Below are positions 8,550-16,257 of a DNA stretch of 64,000 nt, piece after piece. Below the pieces are notes generated by a model. That model did not search any database and was not told the DNA's origin. It saw only the letters and a program-made list of their open reading frames with translations. The stretch spans positions 124,001 through 188,000 of the forward strand of contig CAKTQV010000002.1 in the NCBI GenBank assembly GCA_934597255.1. The letters are read 5' to 3'. Within the stretch, counting starts at the first letter, position 1. Every line of letters begins with the position of its first letter. The stretch is from an uncultured Oscillospiraceae bacterium (GTDB lineage: Bacteria > Bacillota > Clostridia > Oscillospirales > Oscillospiraceae). The position numbers and the translations under genes are program-made.

Positions 8550-8582
8550 GTGGCGGCAGCGTCGTCTGCCGCCACTTTTTTT
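8550..8582 (+). terminator. Intrinsic terminator/attenuator between binding protein and permease
   Basis: Perfect 10-bp stem GTGGCGGCAG / CTGCCGCCAC with a 6-base loop and seven T residues, 34 bp after the lipoprotein stop and just before the permease gene. Partial read-through here would give more binding protein than membrane components. Confidence 0.9.
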
Positions 8583-8596
8583 GAGAGGGACAGAAA

Positions 8597-9583
8597 ATGA
8601 TCAAATACATCCTTCGCCGCCTTCTGCTCATCATTCCGGTGCTTCTGGGCGCGATCATCGTTGTGTTTACCATCAATTTCTTCAGCACCACGGACCCCGC
8701 GATGATCAAGCTGGGCCTGTCCGCGTCCGACCCGTACAAGCTGGCGGCCATGCGGGAGACGATGGGCCTGAACCGGCCGTATATCGTGCAGCTCGCCGAT
8801 TACATATGGAATCTTCTCCACGGCAATCTCGGCGACTCCTATGTTTATTCCAAGACCGTCTGGGAGCTTCTCGCGGGCCGCATCCCCAACACACTCCGGC
8901 TTGGCGTCGGCGCCATGGTCATCTCCGTGTGCATCGGTATCCCTCTGGGGATACTCGCGGCGCTGCACCAGAATTCGGCGGTGGATTACATCACGACTAC
9001 CTTTGCCGTTGTGATGAACGCCATGCCCGGCTTTCTGGTGGCCGTGCTGCTGATGGTCGTATTCGCGCTGAAGCTTGGCTGGTTCCCGGTTTCCGGGGCA
9101 GACGGCTTCAAAAGCTTTGTGCTGCCGGTCATTGCGGCGGGGATCGGGCCGATCACGCAAAACGCCCGTATGACGCGATCGTCCGTTCTGGAGGTCATAC
9201 GGCAGGATTACGTCCGCACGGCCCGCGCCAAGGGGATCGCGGAGGGCAAGGTGATCGTCCGGCATGTGATGAAAAACTCTCTCATCCCCATCCTTACCAT
9301 GGTCGGCTCCGGTCTGGGGACCTGTCTGGCCGGTTCGATCCTGGTGGAGATGATCTTCAACATCCCGGGCATGGGTATGCTGATAAACTCGTCCATCATG
9401 GCAAAGGACTTCATCACGGTGCAGGGCTGCGTGGTGGTGTGCGCCATCGTTGTGGCGCTGGCCAATCTGCTGACCGATCTGGCCTACGCGGCCATTGACC
9501 CGCGCATCAAGGCGCAGTATACCGCCGGAAGCCGGCGGAAGGAAAGAGCCGAAGAGTCCGAAGGAAAGGGGCGGGAAGCATGA
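8597..9583 (+). CDS. Peptide-type ABC transporter permease, OppB/DppB family
   Basis: A 328-residue membrane protein beginning MIKYILRRLLLIIPVLLGA, the conserved first helix of DppB-type permeases, with about six transmembrane segments. The EAA loop that docks on the ATPase is visible around residues 198-225 (DYVRTARAKGIAEGKVIVRH). GAGAGGGA precedes the ATG. It lies 81 bp after the binding protein, across a terminator-like hairpin, and overlaps the next permease gene by 4 bp. It forms half of the transmembrane pore. Confidence 0.94.
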   Translation: MIKYILRRLLLIIPVLLGAIIVVFTINFFSTTDPAMIKLGLSASDPYKLAAMRETMGLNRPYIVQLADYIWNLLHGNLGDSYVYSKTVWELLAGRIPNTLRLGVGAMVISVCIGIPLGILAALHQNSAVDYITTTFAVVMNAMPGFLVAVLLMVVFALKLGWFPVSGADGFKSFVLPVIAAGIGPITQNARMTRSSVLEVIRQDYVRTARAKGIAEGKVIVRHVMKNSLIPILTMVGSGLGTCLAGSILVEMIFNIPGMGMLINSSIMAKDFITVQGCVVVCAIVVALANLLTDLAYAAIDPRIKAQYTAGSRRKERAEESEGKGREA

Positions 9584-10491
9584 ATCAGACGAGACACAAG
9601 GATATATCTCCCGCGCCGGAAGAGAACATCCGCCTGAAAAAACGCAGCTATTGGGGCGAAGTGTGGCACCGGCTGAAGAAAAACCCGGTGGCGATGGTCT
9701 GTCTGGCCTTCCTGGCAGTGCTGATGCTCAGCATCGTCTTTGTCACGGCTATCAGCCCCTTCGACTACACCGAGACGGATCTGATGGTCCGGTTTCAGAC
9801 GCCCTCGGCGGAGCACTGGCTTGGCACGGACGATTACGGCCGCGACCTGCTCACGCGGCTTCTGGTGGGCGGACGGTATTCGCTGCTGATCGCCATCCTG
9901 TCCGTTGCGATCGGCATCGTGGCCGGCATGATAATCGGCGCGCTTTGCGGCTACTTCGGAAAGTATGTCGATTCCGTGCTCATGCGCGTGATGGACGTCA
10001 TCATGTCCATTCCCGGCATGATGCTGGCGATCTGCATCTCCGTCGCGCTCGGCTCCGGCGTGTTCAACACGGCGCTGGCGCTGGCCGTGGGGACCATCCC
10101 CATGATCGCCCGGCAGCTTCGTTCCTCCACCATGCTGATAAACAGTCAGGAGTATATCGAGGCGGCCCGCTCGTTCGGGCAGAGCGATCTGCACATCATT
10201 ATGACCCACATCATCCCCAACACGCTCGCGCCTATCATCGTCCAGACCTCGCTGTACATTGGCGGCGCCATCATGGGCATCGCGGGACTGAGCTTTCTGG
10301 GGCTCGGTGTTCAGCCGCCGGCGCCGGAATGGGGCAACATTCTAAACAACGGCCTGGACTATATATACGATTTCACCACCCGCTGGCATGTGATCGTGTT
10401 CCCGGCGCTGTTTATCGTGCTGGCTGAGCTGGCCTTCAATCTGCTGGGCGACGGCCTGCGCGACGCCATGGATCCCCGGATGCGCAAGTAA
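9580..10491 (+). CDS. Peptide-type ABC transporter permease, OppC/DppC family
   Basis: A 303-residue membrane protein. The N-terminus SYWGEVWHRLKKNPVAMVCL and the extracytoplasmic motif HWLGTDDYGRDLLTRLLVGG are diagnostic of the OppC/DppC family. The EAA loop EYIEAARSFGQSDLHIIMTH is near residues 190-210, and FLGLGVQPPAPEWGNILNNG near the C-terminus is also typical. It pairs with the OppB-like permease. Its ATG overlaps the preceding stop (ATGA). Confidence 0.95.
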   Translation: MNQTRHKDISPAPEENIRLKKRSYWGEVWHRLKKNPVAMVCLAFLAVLMLSIVFVTAISPFDYTETDLMVRFQTPSAEHWLGTDDYGRDLLTRLLVGGRYSLLIAILSVAIGIVAGMIIGALCGYFGKYVDSVLMRVMDVIMSIPGMMLAICISVALGSGVFNTALALAVGTIPMIARQLRSSTMLINSQEYIEAARSFGQSDLHIIMTHIIPNTLAPIIVQTSLYIGGAIMGIAGLSFLGLGVQPPAPEWGNILNNGLDYIYDFTTRWHVIVFPALFIVLAELAFNLLGDGLRDAMDPRMRK

Positions 10492-10502
10492 GGAGGATGA
10501 GC

Positions 10503-11480
10503 ATGAGTTTATTGAATATAAAAGACCTGACCATCCACTTCCAGACTGAAGAGGGGGACGTTCGGGCGGTCAACGGCATTTCCCTGTCGGTCGAGCCGGG
10601 AAAAACGCTCGGGCTGGTGGGCGAGACCGGCGCGGGGAAAACGACCACGGCGCTCGGCATACTCCGTCTGGTCCCTGAGCCGGGGAAAATACTCGGCGGC
10701 AGCATTGAATACAAGGGCAAGGATATTCTCCGGATGTCCGAGAAGGAGGTCCAGGATCTTCGCGGCAACGAGATATCCATGATCTTTCAGGATCCCATGA
10801 CGGCGCTCAACCCGGTCATGACCGTGGGCGACCAGATCGCAGAGGTCATCCTCCGCCATCAGGACTGCACCAAGGTGGAGGCGGAACGGCGCATGATGGA
10901 TATGCTGGACCGGGTCGGGATATCCGCGGACCGTGCCGGCGATTACCCCCATCAGTTTTCCGGCGGCATGAAGCAGCGCATCATCATTGCCATCGCGCTG
11001 GCGTGCAATCCGAAGCTGCTTCTGGCCGACGAGCCGACGACCGCGCTGGATGTGACCATTCAGGCGCAGGTGATGCGCATGATAAACGATCTCAAGCGCC
11101 AGTTCGGCACGTCCATGCTCCTGATCACCCACGATCTAGGCATCGTGGCCGAATCCTGCGACGAGGTTGCGATCATGTACGCCGGCCAGATCGTGGAATA
11201 CGGCTCGCTGGAGGACATCTTCGACCGCACGGCGCATCCGTACACCAAGGGACTGTTCGGGTCGATACCGAGGCTCGATCAGGAAACGGAGCGCCTGCAG
11301 CCCATTCAGGGCCTTATGCCCGATCCCATCAGTCTGCCGGAGGGATGCCCGTTCCATCCGCGCTGCCCCTATGCGACAGAGCTGTGCGCCGAAGCGGCTC
11401 CGGCCGCCGTTGAGGTCGATCCCGGCCATCTGGTGCGGTGCCTGTACTGTGTGCCCGGCCGTAAGGAGGAGATAGAATGA
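10503..11480 (+). CDS. Peptide-type ABC transporter ATPase, OppD/DppD family
   Basis: A 325-residue ATPase with Walker A GETGAGKT near residue 40, Q-loop MIFQDPMTALNP, signature FSGGMKQR, Walker B LLLADEPTTALD and the switch histidine in LLITHDLG. The C-terminal oligo_HPY segment has cysteine pairs (CPFHPRCPYATELC) that in some homologues bind a [4Fe-4S] cluster. The start at 10503 is preferred to an ATG at 10497 because AGGAGG (10491-10496) abuts the latter. It ends in a 4-bp overlap with the second ATPase gene; the two form the heterodimeric motor. Confidence 0.95.
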   Translation: MSLLNIKDLTIHFQTEEGDVRAVNGISLSVEPGKTLGLVGETGAGKTTTALGILRLVPEPGKILGGSIEYKGKDILRMSEKEVQDLRGNEISMIFQDPMTALNPVMTVGDQIAEVILRHQDCTKVEAERRMMDMLDRVGISADRAGDYPHQFSGGMKQRIIIAIALACNPKLLLADEPTTALDVTIQAQVMRMINDLKRQFGTSMLLITHDLGIVAESCDEVAIMYAGQIVEYGSLEDIFDRTAHPYTKGLFGSIPRLDQETERLQPIQGLMPDPISLPEGCPFHPRCPYATELCAEAAPAAVEVDPGHLVRCLYCVPGRKEEIE

Positions 11481-12436
11481 CGCCCATCGTACAAGTAGAG
11501 CACCTCAGCAAGTATTTCAAAACGCCCAAAGGGCTGCTGCACGCGGTGGAGGACGTGTCCTTTTCCATGGAGCCCATGACCACGCTGGGCGTGGTCGGCG
11601 AGTCCGGCTGCGGAAAGTCAACGCTGGGGCGCGTCATTATGGGGCTGCATGACGCAAGCGACGGCAAGCTTTTCTTTGAGGGGGAGGACGTGACCCATCC
11701 GACCCGTGCCCGGGCAAAGCAGCTGCGCCGGGATCTGCAGATGATCTTTCAGGACCCGTACTCGTCGCTCGATCCGCGCATGTGTGTTTCCGATCTGATC
11801 GCCGAGCCGATGAAATCCATGCGGCTTTTCGGAAAGCGGGAGCGGGAACAGCGCGTGGCGGAGCTTATGGATACGGTCGGTCTGGCCAGACGCTTTGCGT
11901 TTTCCTATCCGCACGAGCTGGACGGCGGCCGCCGTCAGCGCATCGGCATTGCCCGCGCGCTTTCCGTGGAGCCGAAATTCATCGTCTGCGACGAGCCGGT
12001 CAGCGCGCTGGACGTGTCCATTCAGGCACAGATACTCAACCTGCTTCAGGATCTGCAGAAGGAGCGGGGGCTGACGTATGTTTTCATCACGCACAATCTG
12101 TCGGTGGTCAAGCACATCTCCCATCACATTCTGGTGATGTATCTGGGCTGTCAGGTGGAAAAGTGCGCCTCGCGGGAGCTGTTCCGTCAGCCGCTGCACC
12201 CTTACACGCAGGGGCTGCTGGCGGCGATCCCGATCCCGTCCATTCATGTGCAGCGCCGCGAGGTCATCATGAGCGGCGAGGTCGTTTCGCCCATCAACCC
12301 GAAGCCCGGCTGCCGCTTTGCCGCGCGCTGCCCCTACGCGGACGAAAAATGCCGGACGGAACGCCCCGTTCTGGAAGAGGTGCTGCCGGAGCATTTTGCC
12401 GCCTGCCATCATGTAAAGGAGATCAACCGCCTGTGA
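11477..12436 (+). CDS. Peptide-type ABC transporter ATPase, OppF/DppF family
   Basis: A 319-residue ATPase: Walker A GESGCGKS near residue 41, Q-loop MIFQDPYSSLDPRM, Walker B FIVCDEPVSALD, H-loop VFITHNLS and a C-terminal oligo_HPY region with CRFAARCPYADEKC. The ABC signature reads LDGGRRQR rather than LSGGQRQR, so the serine that contacts the gamma-phosphate in trans is replaced by aspartate. That may make one of the two ATP sites degenerate, as in many heterodimeric importers. It overlaps the previous gene by ATGA and the next by GTGA. Confidence 0.94.
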   Translation: MTPIVQVEHLSKYFKTPKGLLHAVEDVSFSMEPMTTLGVVGESGCGKSTLGRVIMGLHDASDGKLFFEGEDVTHPTRARAKQLRRDLQMIFQDPYSSLDPRMCVSDLIAEPMKSMRLFGKREREQRVAELMDTVGLARRFAFSYPHELDGGRRQRIGIARALSVEPKFIVCDEPVSALDVSIQAQILNLLQDLQKERGLTYVFITHNLSVVKHISHHILVMYLGCQVEKCASRELFRQPLHPYTQGLLAAIPIPSIHVQRREVIMSGEVVSPINPKPGCRFAARCPYADEKCRTERPVLEEVLPEHFAACHHVKEINRL

Positions 12437-12972
12437 AGGACCCGATCAACGGCTGGTATACGCGCGGATGGCGGCGGCGTACCGATCCGGACAGCGGCCG
12501 GGTGCGCATGGTCTATGAGGGGGAGTATTACACGCTCGATCCGGGCTGTCCCATGCTTCGCGTAAAGCGGGGAACGGCCGCCGCCTGCGCCCTTTACACG
12601 GTGGTATACCTGCTCAGCGCGGTGTTTGTTTCCGCGGGAGCGATGTGGCGCTGGGTGGGCCTGTTCCAGATACTCACGCTGGTGCCCCTGATCTACTTCA
12701 TTCTGGGCACGGTGCGGCTGTGCCTGTCCGGGGAGAGAATGACCTTCCGGGATTACCATGCCGGGCCGCTGCGCCTGCGGAAGGCGGCCGGGTGGTGCGC
12801 GATCTTCGGGCTTTGTACGCTGGGCGCGGAGCTGGTTTATATGCTTCTGCTTGCCGGGGCGATCGGCCGCGAGCTGCTGTATGTTCTGGAGATACTCGTA
12901 TATACGGCGGTGTCTGCGGGGGTGCGGCATTATTTCCGCCGGATGCCCTGCCGGATCGAGGGCGGGGAATGA
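12433..12972 (+). CDS. Small integral membrane protein of the importer operon, unknown function
   Basis: A 179-residue protein read from a GTG that overlaps the OppF-like stop (GTGA), with AAAGGAGA 12 bp upstream. A polar N-terminal stretch of about 45 residues (GWYTRGWRRRTD, VYEGEYYTLDPG) is followed by four hydrophobic segments at roughly 50-70, 75-95, 115-140 and 145-160 and a basic tail. No known family was recognised. Its coupling to the ATPase gene and its place before the NTF2-like genes suggest an accessory role in the same transport or conversion process. Confidence 0.75.
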   Translation: MKDPINGWYTRGWRRRTDPDSGRVRMVYEGEYYTLDPGCPMLRVKRGTAAACALYTVVYLLSAVFVSAGAMWRWVGLFQILTLVPLIYFILGTVRLCLSGERMTFRDYHAGPLRLRKAAGWCAIFGLCTLGAELVYMLLLAGAIGRELLYVLEILVYTAVSAGVRHYFRRMPCRIEGGE

Positions 12973-13001
12973 ACGGCGTGATTTTGACTGGAGGGACAGA
13001 T

Positions 13002-13718
13002 ATGTATACAACGGAACAACTCGTACAGCGCTGGGAGGATCAGCGCGCCATCAAAAACCTGATGGGGAAATACGCAAACATCGTTATTCTGAACCGGGAA
13101 CAGGAGCTGTTTGAGCGCTTCTGGAGCGCGCAGGAGCCCACATTGGCCTTTAACGACGGCGTTTATCGGGGCGCGGCGGCGGTGAAGGGGTATTACGAAG
13201 CGTGCCGTGAGCGGAACGCGCTGGTCGCGGCGCTGCTGCAGAAGCGCTTTCCGGAACGGCTGGGCGGCATGACCGAGGAGGAGCTGTACGGCATCGGCCC
13301 GTTCAAGGTGATGCCCATGTACTGCCCGATCATCGAGATAGCCGGCGACGGGGAGACGGCCAAGGGCCTGTGGTACTGTCAGGGCGCGCGCAACGACGTG
13401 GAGGCCTGCGGGCCGCGCGCGCACTGGACGCTCGGCTGGTTCGCGGTGGATTTCCGGCGGCAGGAGGAAGGGTGGCGGATATGGCATATGCAGTATCTGA
13501 ACGACGTGGACTGTACCTGCGGACAAAGCTGGGGACGCCCTGCCGTGAGCTATCCCGATCTTCCGGAGTTTGAGCCGCTGAAGGACTTCCGCTATCCGCC
13601 CTACACGCAGGCCATGACCGTCAGGCCGTATTACAGCCCGGACCGGCCCATCGTGTGCGCGCCCGCGATCCCCGAACCCTACGAGCATTTTGCCGATACC
13701 TTCAGCTATGCTGTTTGA
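13002..13718 (+). CDS. NTF2/SnoaL-like protein, paralogue 1
   Basis: A 238-residue protein related to the next two genes. An N-terminal helix with IKNLMGKYANIV, the strand IIEIAGDGETAKGLWY (about residues 108-123) and WRIWHMQYLNDVD give the cone-shaped alpha+beta barrel outline of the nuclear transport factor 2 / SnoaL superfamily. Members include ketosteroid isomerase, scytalone dehydratase and the bile acid dehydratase BaiE. The C-terminus ends IPEPYEHFADTFSY, the motif common to all three paralogues. GGAGGG precedes the ATG. An isomerase or dehydratase acting on an imported compound is inference; no catalytic residue is assigned. Confidence 0.8.
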   Translation: MYTTEQLVQRWEDQRAIKNLMGKYANIVILNREQELFERFWSAQEPTLAFNDGVYRGAAAVKGYYEACRERNALVAALLQKRFPERLGGMTEEELYGIGPFKVMPMYCPIIEIAGDGETAKGLWYCQGARNDVEACGPRAHWTLGWFAVDFRRQEEGWRIWHMQYLNDVDCTCGQSWGRPAVSYPDLPEFEPLKDFRYPPYTQAMTVRPYYSPDRPIVCAPAIPEPYEHFADTFSYAV

Positions 13719-13732
13719 AAGGAGGTTCGAAT

Positions 13733-14443
13733 ATGTATAAAAAGGACTATACGGACGACGAACTGATCCGCCGCGTGTGGGACATCGAGGAGATCAAAAA
13801 GCTTGTTTACAGGCGGGGCGTATATATCGCCAACGACTGGCGCGCGCGGGAGCTGGACGAGCTGTGGGTCTCGGAGCCGGAGCATCAGAAAACGGCCTCC
13901 TTCGGCAAGAATATCGGCTGGTATGTGGGCATGGAGAACATACGCGCCTGGTATGTAAAAAAACACGGGAACGGCTATCTGGCGTTTCATCCGGCCAGCA
14001 CCGGCCTTGTGGAGCTGGCCGGGGACGGCCGGACGGCCAAGGGCCTGTTCTATTCCATCGCGCAGGAGACGGAGCCGAACGGAGACGGCACGGCCCGTGC
14101 GCTCTGGATGCCGGAGAAGATCGGCTTTGACTTCGTCAAGGAAAACGGCCAATGGAAGATCTGGCATTTTGTCGCCGCGGTCGATCTGGTCTGCGAGGCC
14201 GGGACCGACTACAGCGAGCAGGATCCGTATCCCAACTACGAAAGCGACCCGGTGATGCTTGAATTCGGTAAGCCGACGGTAGAATGCCTGTGCCACGACG
14301 GGACCTTTAACTGGTGGGACGACTATCCCTCCATGCCGGAGCCGTACTGGAGCTTTACGGACGATATCAGCTATGGCCCGGAGGGGTGGAAGCCCCCGCG
14401 CGGAAAGCATTACGGCGCCAGGGAAGGGAGGAATTACAAGTGA
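13733..14443 (+). CDS. NTF2/SnoaL-like protein, paralogue 2
   Basis: A 236-residue paralogue. Shared blocks are IKKLVYRRGVYIANDWR near the N-terminus, LVELAGDGRTAKGLFY mid-protein, NGQWKIWHF, and the C-terminal MPEPYWSFTDDISY. AAGGAGG lies 9 bp before the ATG, and the gene follows paralogue 1 by 14 bp. It overlaps paralogue 3 by GTGA, so the latter two are translationally coupled. The three differ strongly in the barrel-lining segments, suggesting sequential or substrate-specific roles or a hetero-oligomer. No signal peptide is present, so it acts in the cytosol. Confidence 0.8.
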   Translation: MYKKDYTDDELIRRVWDIEEIKKLVYRRGVYIANDWRARELDELWVSEPEHQKTASFGKNIGWYVGMENIRAWYVKKHGNGYLAFHPASTGLVELAGDGRTAKGLFYSIAQETEPNGDGTARALWMPEKIGFDFVKENGQWKIWHFVAAVDLVCEAGTDYSEQDPYPNYESDPVMLEFGKPTVECLCHDGTFNWWDDYPSMPEPYWSFTDDISYGPEGWKPPRGKHYGAREGRNYK

Positions 14444-15183
14444 AACCGTTGACGCTGCATCAGCGAATTGTGAACGCCGCCGCCTCGCAGGAGGTCGAAA
14501 ACGTCAAAGCGCGGCACACATATTATCACGGCCGCGCCGACGCCACCGGCGAATGGGACAACATATGGTCCATGAACAAAAACGCGGCCTGGGCGCATGC
14601 CTTCGGCCGGATGCGGGGCGGAGATCAGGTGTGGTTCGGCTCCGTTACGCAGTATGATAAAATGTGCTTTGAAAACTGGCTGAACATTTATGAGCGCTAT
14701 CCGGAGGTGGGCGGAAAGGACCCGCGTCCGCTCATGGAGGCCAGCGTTCACACCCTCGTTACGGATGTGATCGAGGTTGCTGCCGACGGACAGAGCGCCC
14801 GCGGCTCGTTCATTACGCCCGGCGTTATCCATTCCCGGCTCACCGACGACGGCAGGCCCTACTGCAACGTCCTGTGGGAGCGCTATGGGTCGGATTTCGT
14901 GCTGGAGGACGGCGAATGGAAGTATCTTCATGAGCACGTCTGTCCGGATATCCTCACGCGCATGGATATGTTCGACTGGGCCCATGGCGAGTACGAACGC
15001 CTCACCGACCCCGATCCGGCGGAGGGACCGCCGCCCACGTTGGGCGACCCGCCTCCCGTAAGCGATCCCGGCCCCATGCATATGCCGTATTCCGTGCTGG
15101 AAAAGCCCCGGAATACCTGCCCGTGGCCGGAGCCGTATGAAACGCTCGACAACGACAATACCTATGCGCCGCTTATAGACTGA
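14440..15183 (+). CDS. NTF2/SnoaL-like protein, paralogue 3
   Basis: A 247-residue paralogue starting at a GTG that overlaps the previous stop, with GGGAGG 9 bp upstream. It has ENVKARHTYYHGRADATGEW near the N-terminus, VIEVAADGQSARGSF mid-protein, DGEWKYLHEHVCPDIL, a proline-rich linker (GPPPTLGDPPPVSDPGP) and the C-terminal WPEPYETLDNDNTY. It is the most divergent of the three. A strong terminator 10 bp downstream closes the operon that began at the binding protein. Confidence 0.8.
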   Translation: MKPLTLHQRIVNAAASQEVENVKARHTYYHGRADATGEWDNIWSMNKNAAWAHAFGRMRGGDQVWFGSVTQYDKMCFENWLNIYERYPEVGGKDPRPLMEASVHTLVTDVIEVAADGQSARGSFITPGVIHSRLTDDGRPYCNVLWERYGSDFVLEDGEWKYLHEHVCPDILTRMDMFDWAHGEYERLTDPDPAEGPPPTLGDPPPVSDPGPMHMPYSVLEKPRNTCPWPEPYETLDNDNTYAPLID

Positions 15184-15193
15184 AATTTGGAAC

Positions 15194-15234
15194 GCAAAAG
15201 CATCGGAGGGGCTTATCCCCTCCGATGCTTTTGC
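15194..15234. terminator. Bidirectional terminator closing the importer/NTF2 operon
   Basis: Perfect 18-bp stem GCAAAAGCATCGGAGGGG with a 5-base loop. The ends of the stem supply the A and T tracts on both strands. It lies between the convergent NTF2-like and LysR genes. Confidence 0.88.
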
Positions 15235-15241
15235 TATGCCG

Positions 15242-16129
15242 TTATTCCACGGAATTTTCGCCTTTGGTCAGCTCCCGGACGGCGTACTGCACGAATTTGC
15301 GGACCGCCGGCGAGGCGCCCGCCTTGGAGTGCAGGGCGATGCCCATCGTGATCTGCGCCGGGGGATCGACCGGCAGCTTTGCCACGTCGCAGACGCGCTT
15401 TTTGGTGATCAGCTCGTTCATCACGCTTACGCCGAGCCCCTGCTCGACCATGGACATGGTCGCGGCGTTTTCCAGCGTTGTAAAGCCGATGTTCGGCTCG
15501 ATCCCGAAGTGCTCGAACATGGCGTCCACGTCCACGTCGCGCCCCAGCGCCGGCATAATGAAGCGGTCGACCGCGCAGTTTTTCAGTGGATATGACGCGG
15601 CGTTTGCCAGCGGATGATCGCGCGGCAGAATGGCGATCATGGGATCCTCCGCCAGCGGTATCCACTCGTAGGGCATCGGCTCCTGATAGCTCAGAAAACC
15701 GATGTCGGCGATCTTGTCGTCCAGCCATTTCGTCACTTCCTGGCGTATCCCTTCCATGAGCCGTATCTTGATCTGCGGGTAGTCGCGTTTGAAATCGCGG
15801 ATCACGGCCGGAAGCCAGTGCGTGGCGATGCTCGAAAACGCCGCGATGGTCACGCTGCCGATCACAAGCCCGTTCATTTCTGCGGCCAGCTCGTATACGG
15901 CGCTTTCCCGCTGCAGAAGCTCCCGCACGGCAGGCAGGAGGTTCTCGCCGCTCTCCGTGGGAAAAACGCCCTTCGGCGTCCGCCGGAGAAGCTCAAAGCC
16001 AAGCTCGCGCTCGAGGGCGGAGACTAACTGGCTGACGCCAGAGGGGGTGTAGTCAAGCTGTTCGGCCGCTTTGGTAAAGCTTCCGCATTCCACGGCGGCC
16101 ACGAACGCCTTGCATCGTGCGGTCTCCAC
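15242..16129 (-). CDS. LysR-family transcriptional regulator (third in locus)
   Basis: A 295-residue protein read from GTG at 16129, with GGAGG 9 bp upstream and no in-frame ATG nearby. Residues about 2-60 are the LysR helix-turn-helix (CGSFTKAAEQLDYTPSGVSQ), followed by a full effector domain with NGLVIGSVTIAAFSSIATHW at its start. It converges on the NTF2-like operon and is divergent from the small membrane protein gene at 16258, so the latter is its likeliest direct target. A role at the importer operon is possible because a similar AT-rich block occurs upstream of both. Confidence 0.9.
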   Translation of the reverse strand: METARCKAFVAAVECGSFTKAAEQLDYTPSGVSQLVSALERELGFELLRRTPKGVFPTESGENLLPAVRELLQRESAVYELAAEMNGLVIGSVTIAAFSSIATHWLPAVIRDFKRDYPQIKIRLMEGIRQEVTKWLDDKIADIGFLSYQEPMPYEWIPLAEDPMIAILPRDHPLANAASYPLKNCAVDRFIMPALGRDVDVDAMFEHFGIEPNIGFTTLENAATMSMVEQGLGVSVMNELITKKRVCDVAKLPVDPPAQITMGIALHSKAGASPAVRKFVQYAVRELTKGENSVE

Positions 16130-16157
16130 TGCGTGTTTCCTCCGTTCTTTAAGAAAT

Positions 16158-16224
16158 ACTGAAAATCAGTTTCACAATTCATAGTTTTACTTTTTCTGAA
16201 TTTGATTTTACAATAAAGCCAACC
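16158..16224. promoter_or_regulatory. LysR-flanked control region with dyad and shared block
   Basis: ACTGA-AAA-TCAGT dyad at 16158-16170 lies in the LysR leader. TTTTACAATAAAGCCAACC at 16206-16224 matches 17 of 19 bases of 6769-6787 in the importer control region. Both lie between divergently transcribed genes, one of them LysR. Operator function is inferred. Confidence 0.45.
16186..16214 (+). promoter_or_regulatory. Promoter of the 69-residue membrane protein gene
   Basis: TTTACT (16186-16191) and TACAAT (16209-16214) with a 17-bp spacer. The start codon is at 16258. Confidence 0.55.
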
Positions 16225-16257
16225 TGAAAAGCAAGATAAAAACGGAGGTTCTTTATC

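Noticed and set aside
7205..9265. A 686-codon minus-strand frame across the importer genes
   Set aside because: Mirror frame of the binding-protein and permease genes, rich in His, Arg and Gly, without a ribosome-binding site or recognisable motif.
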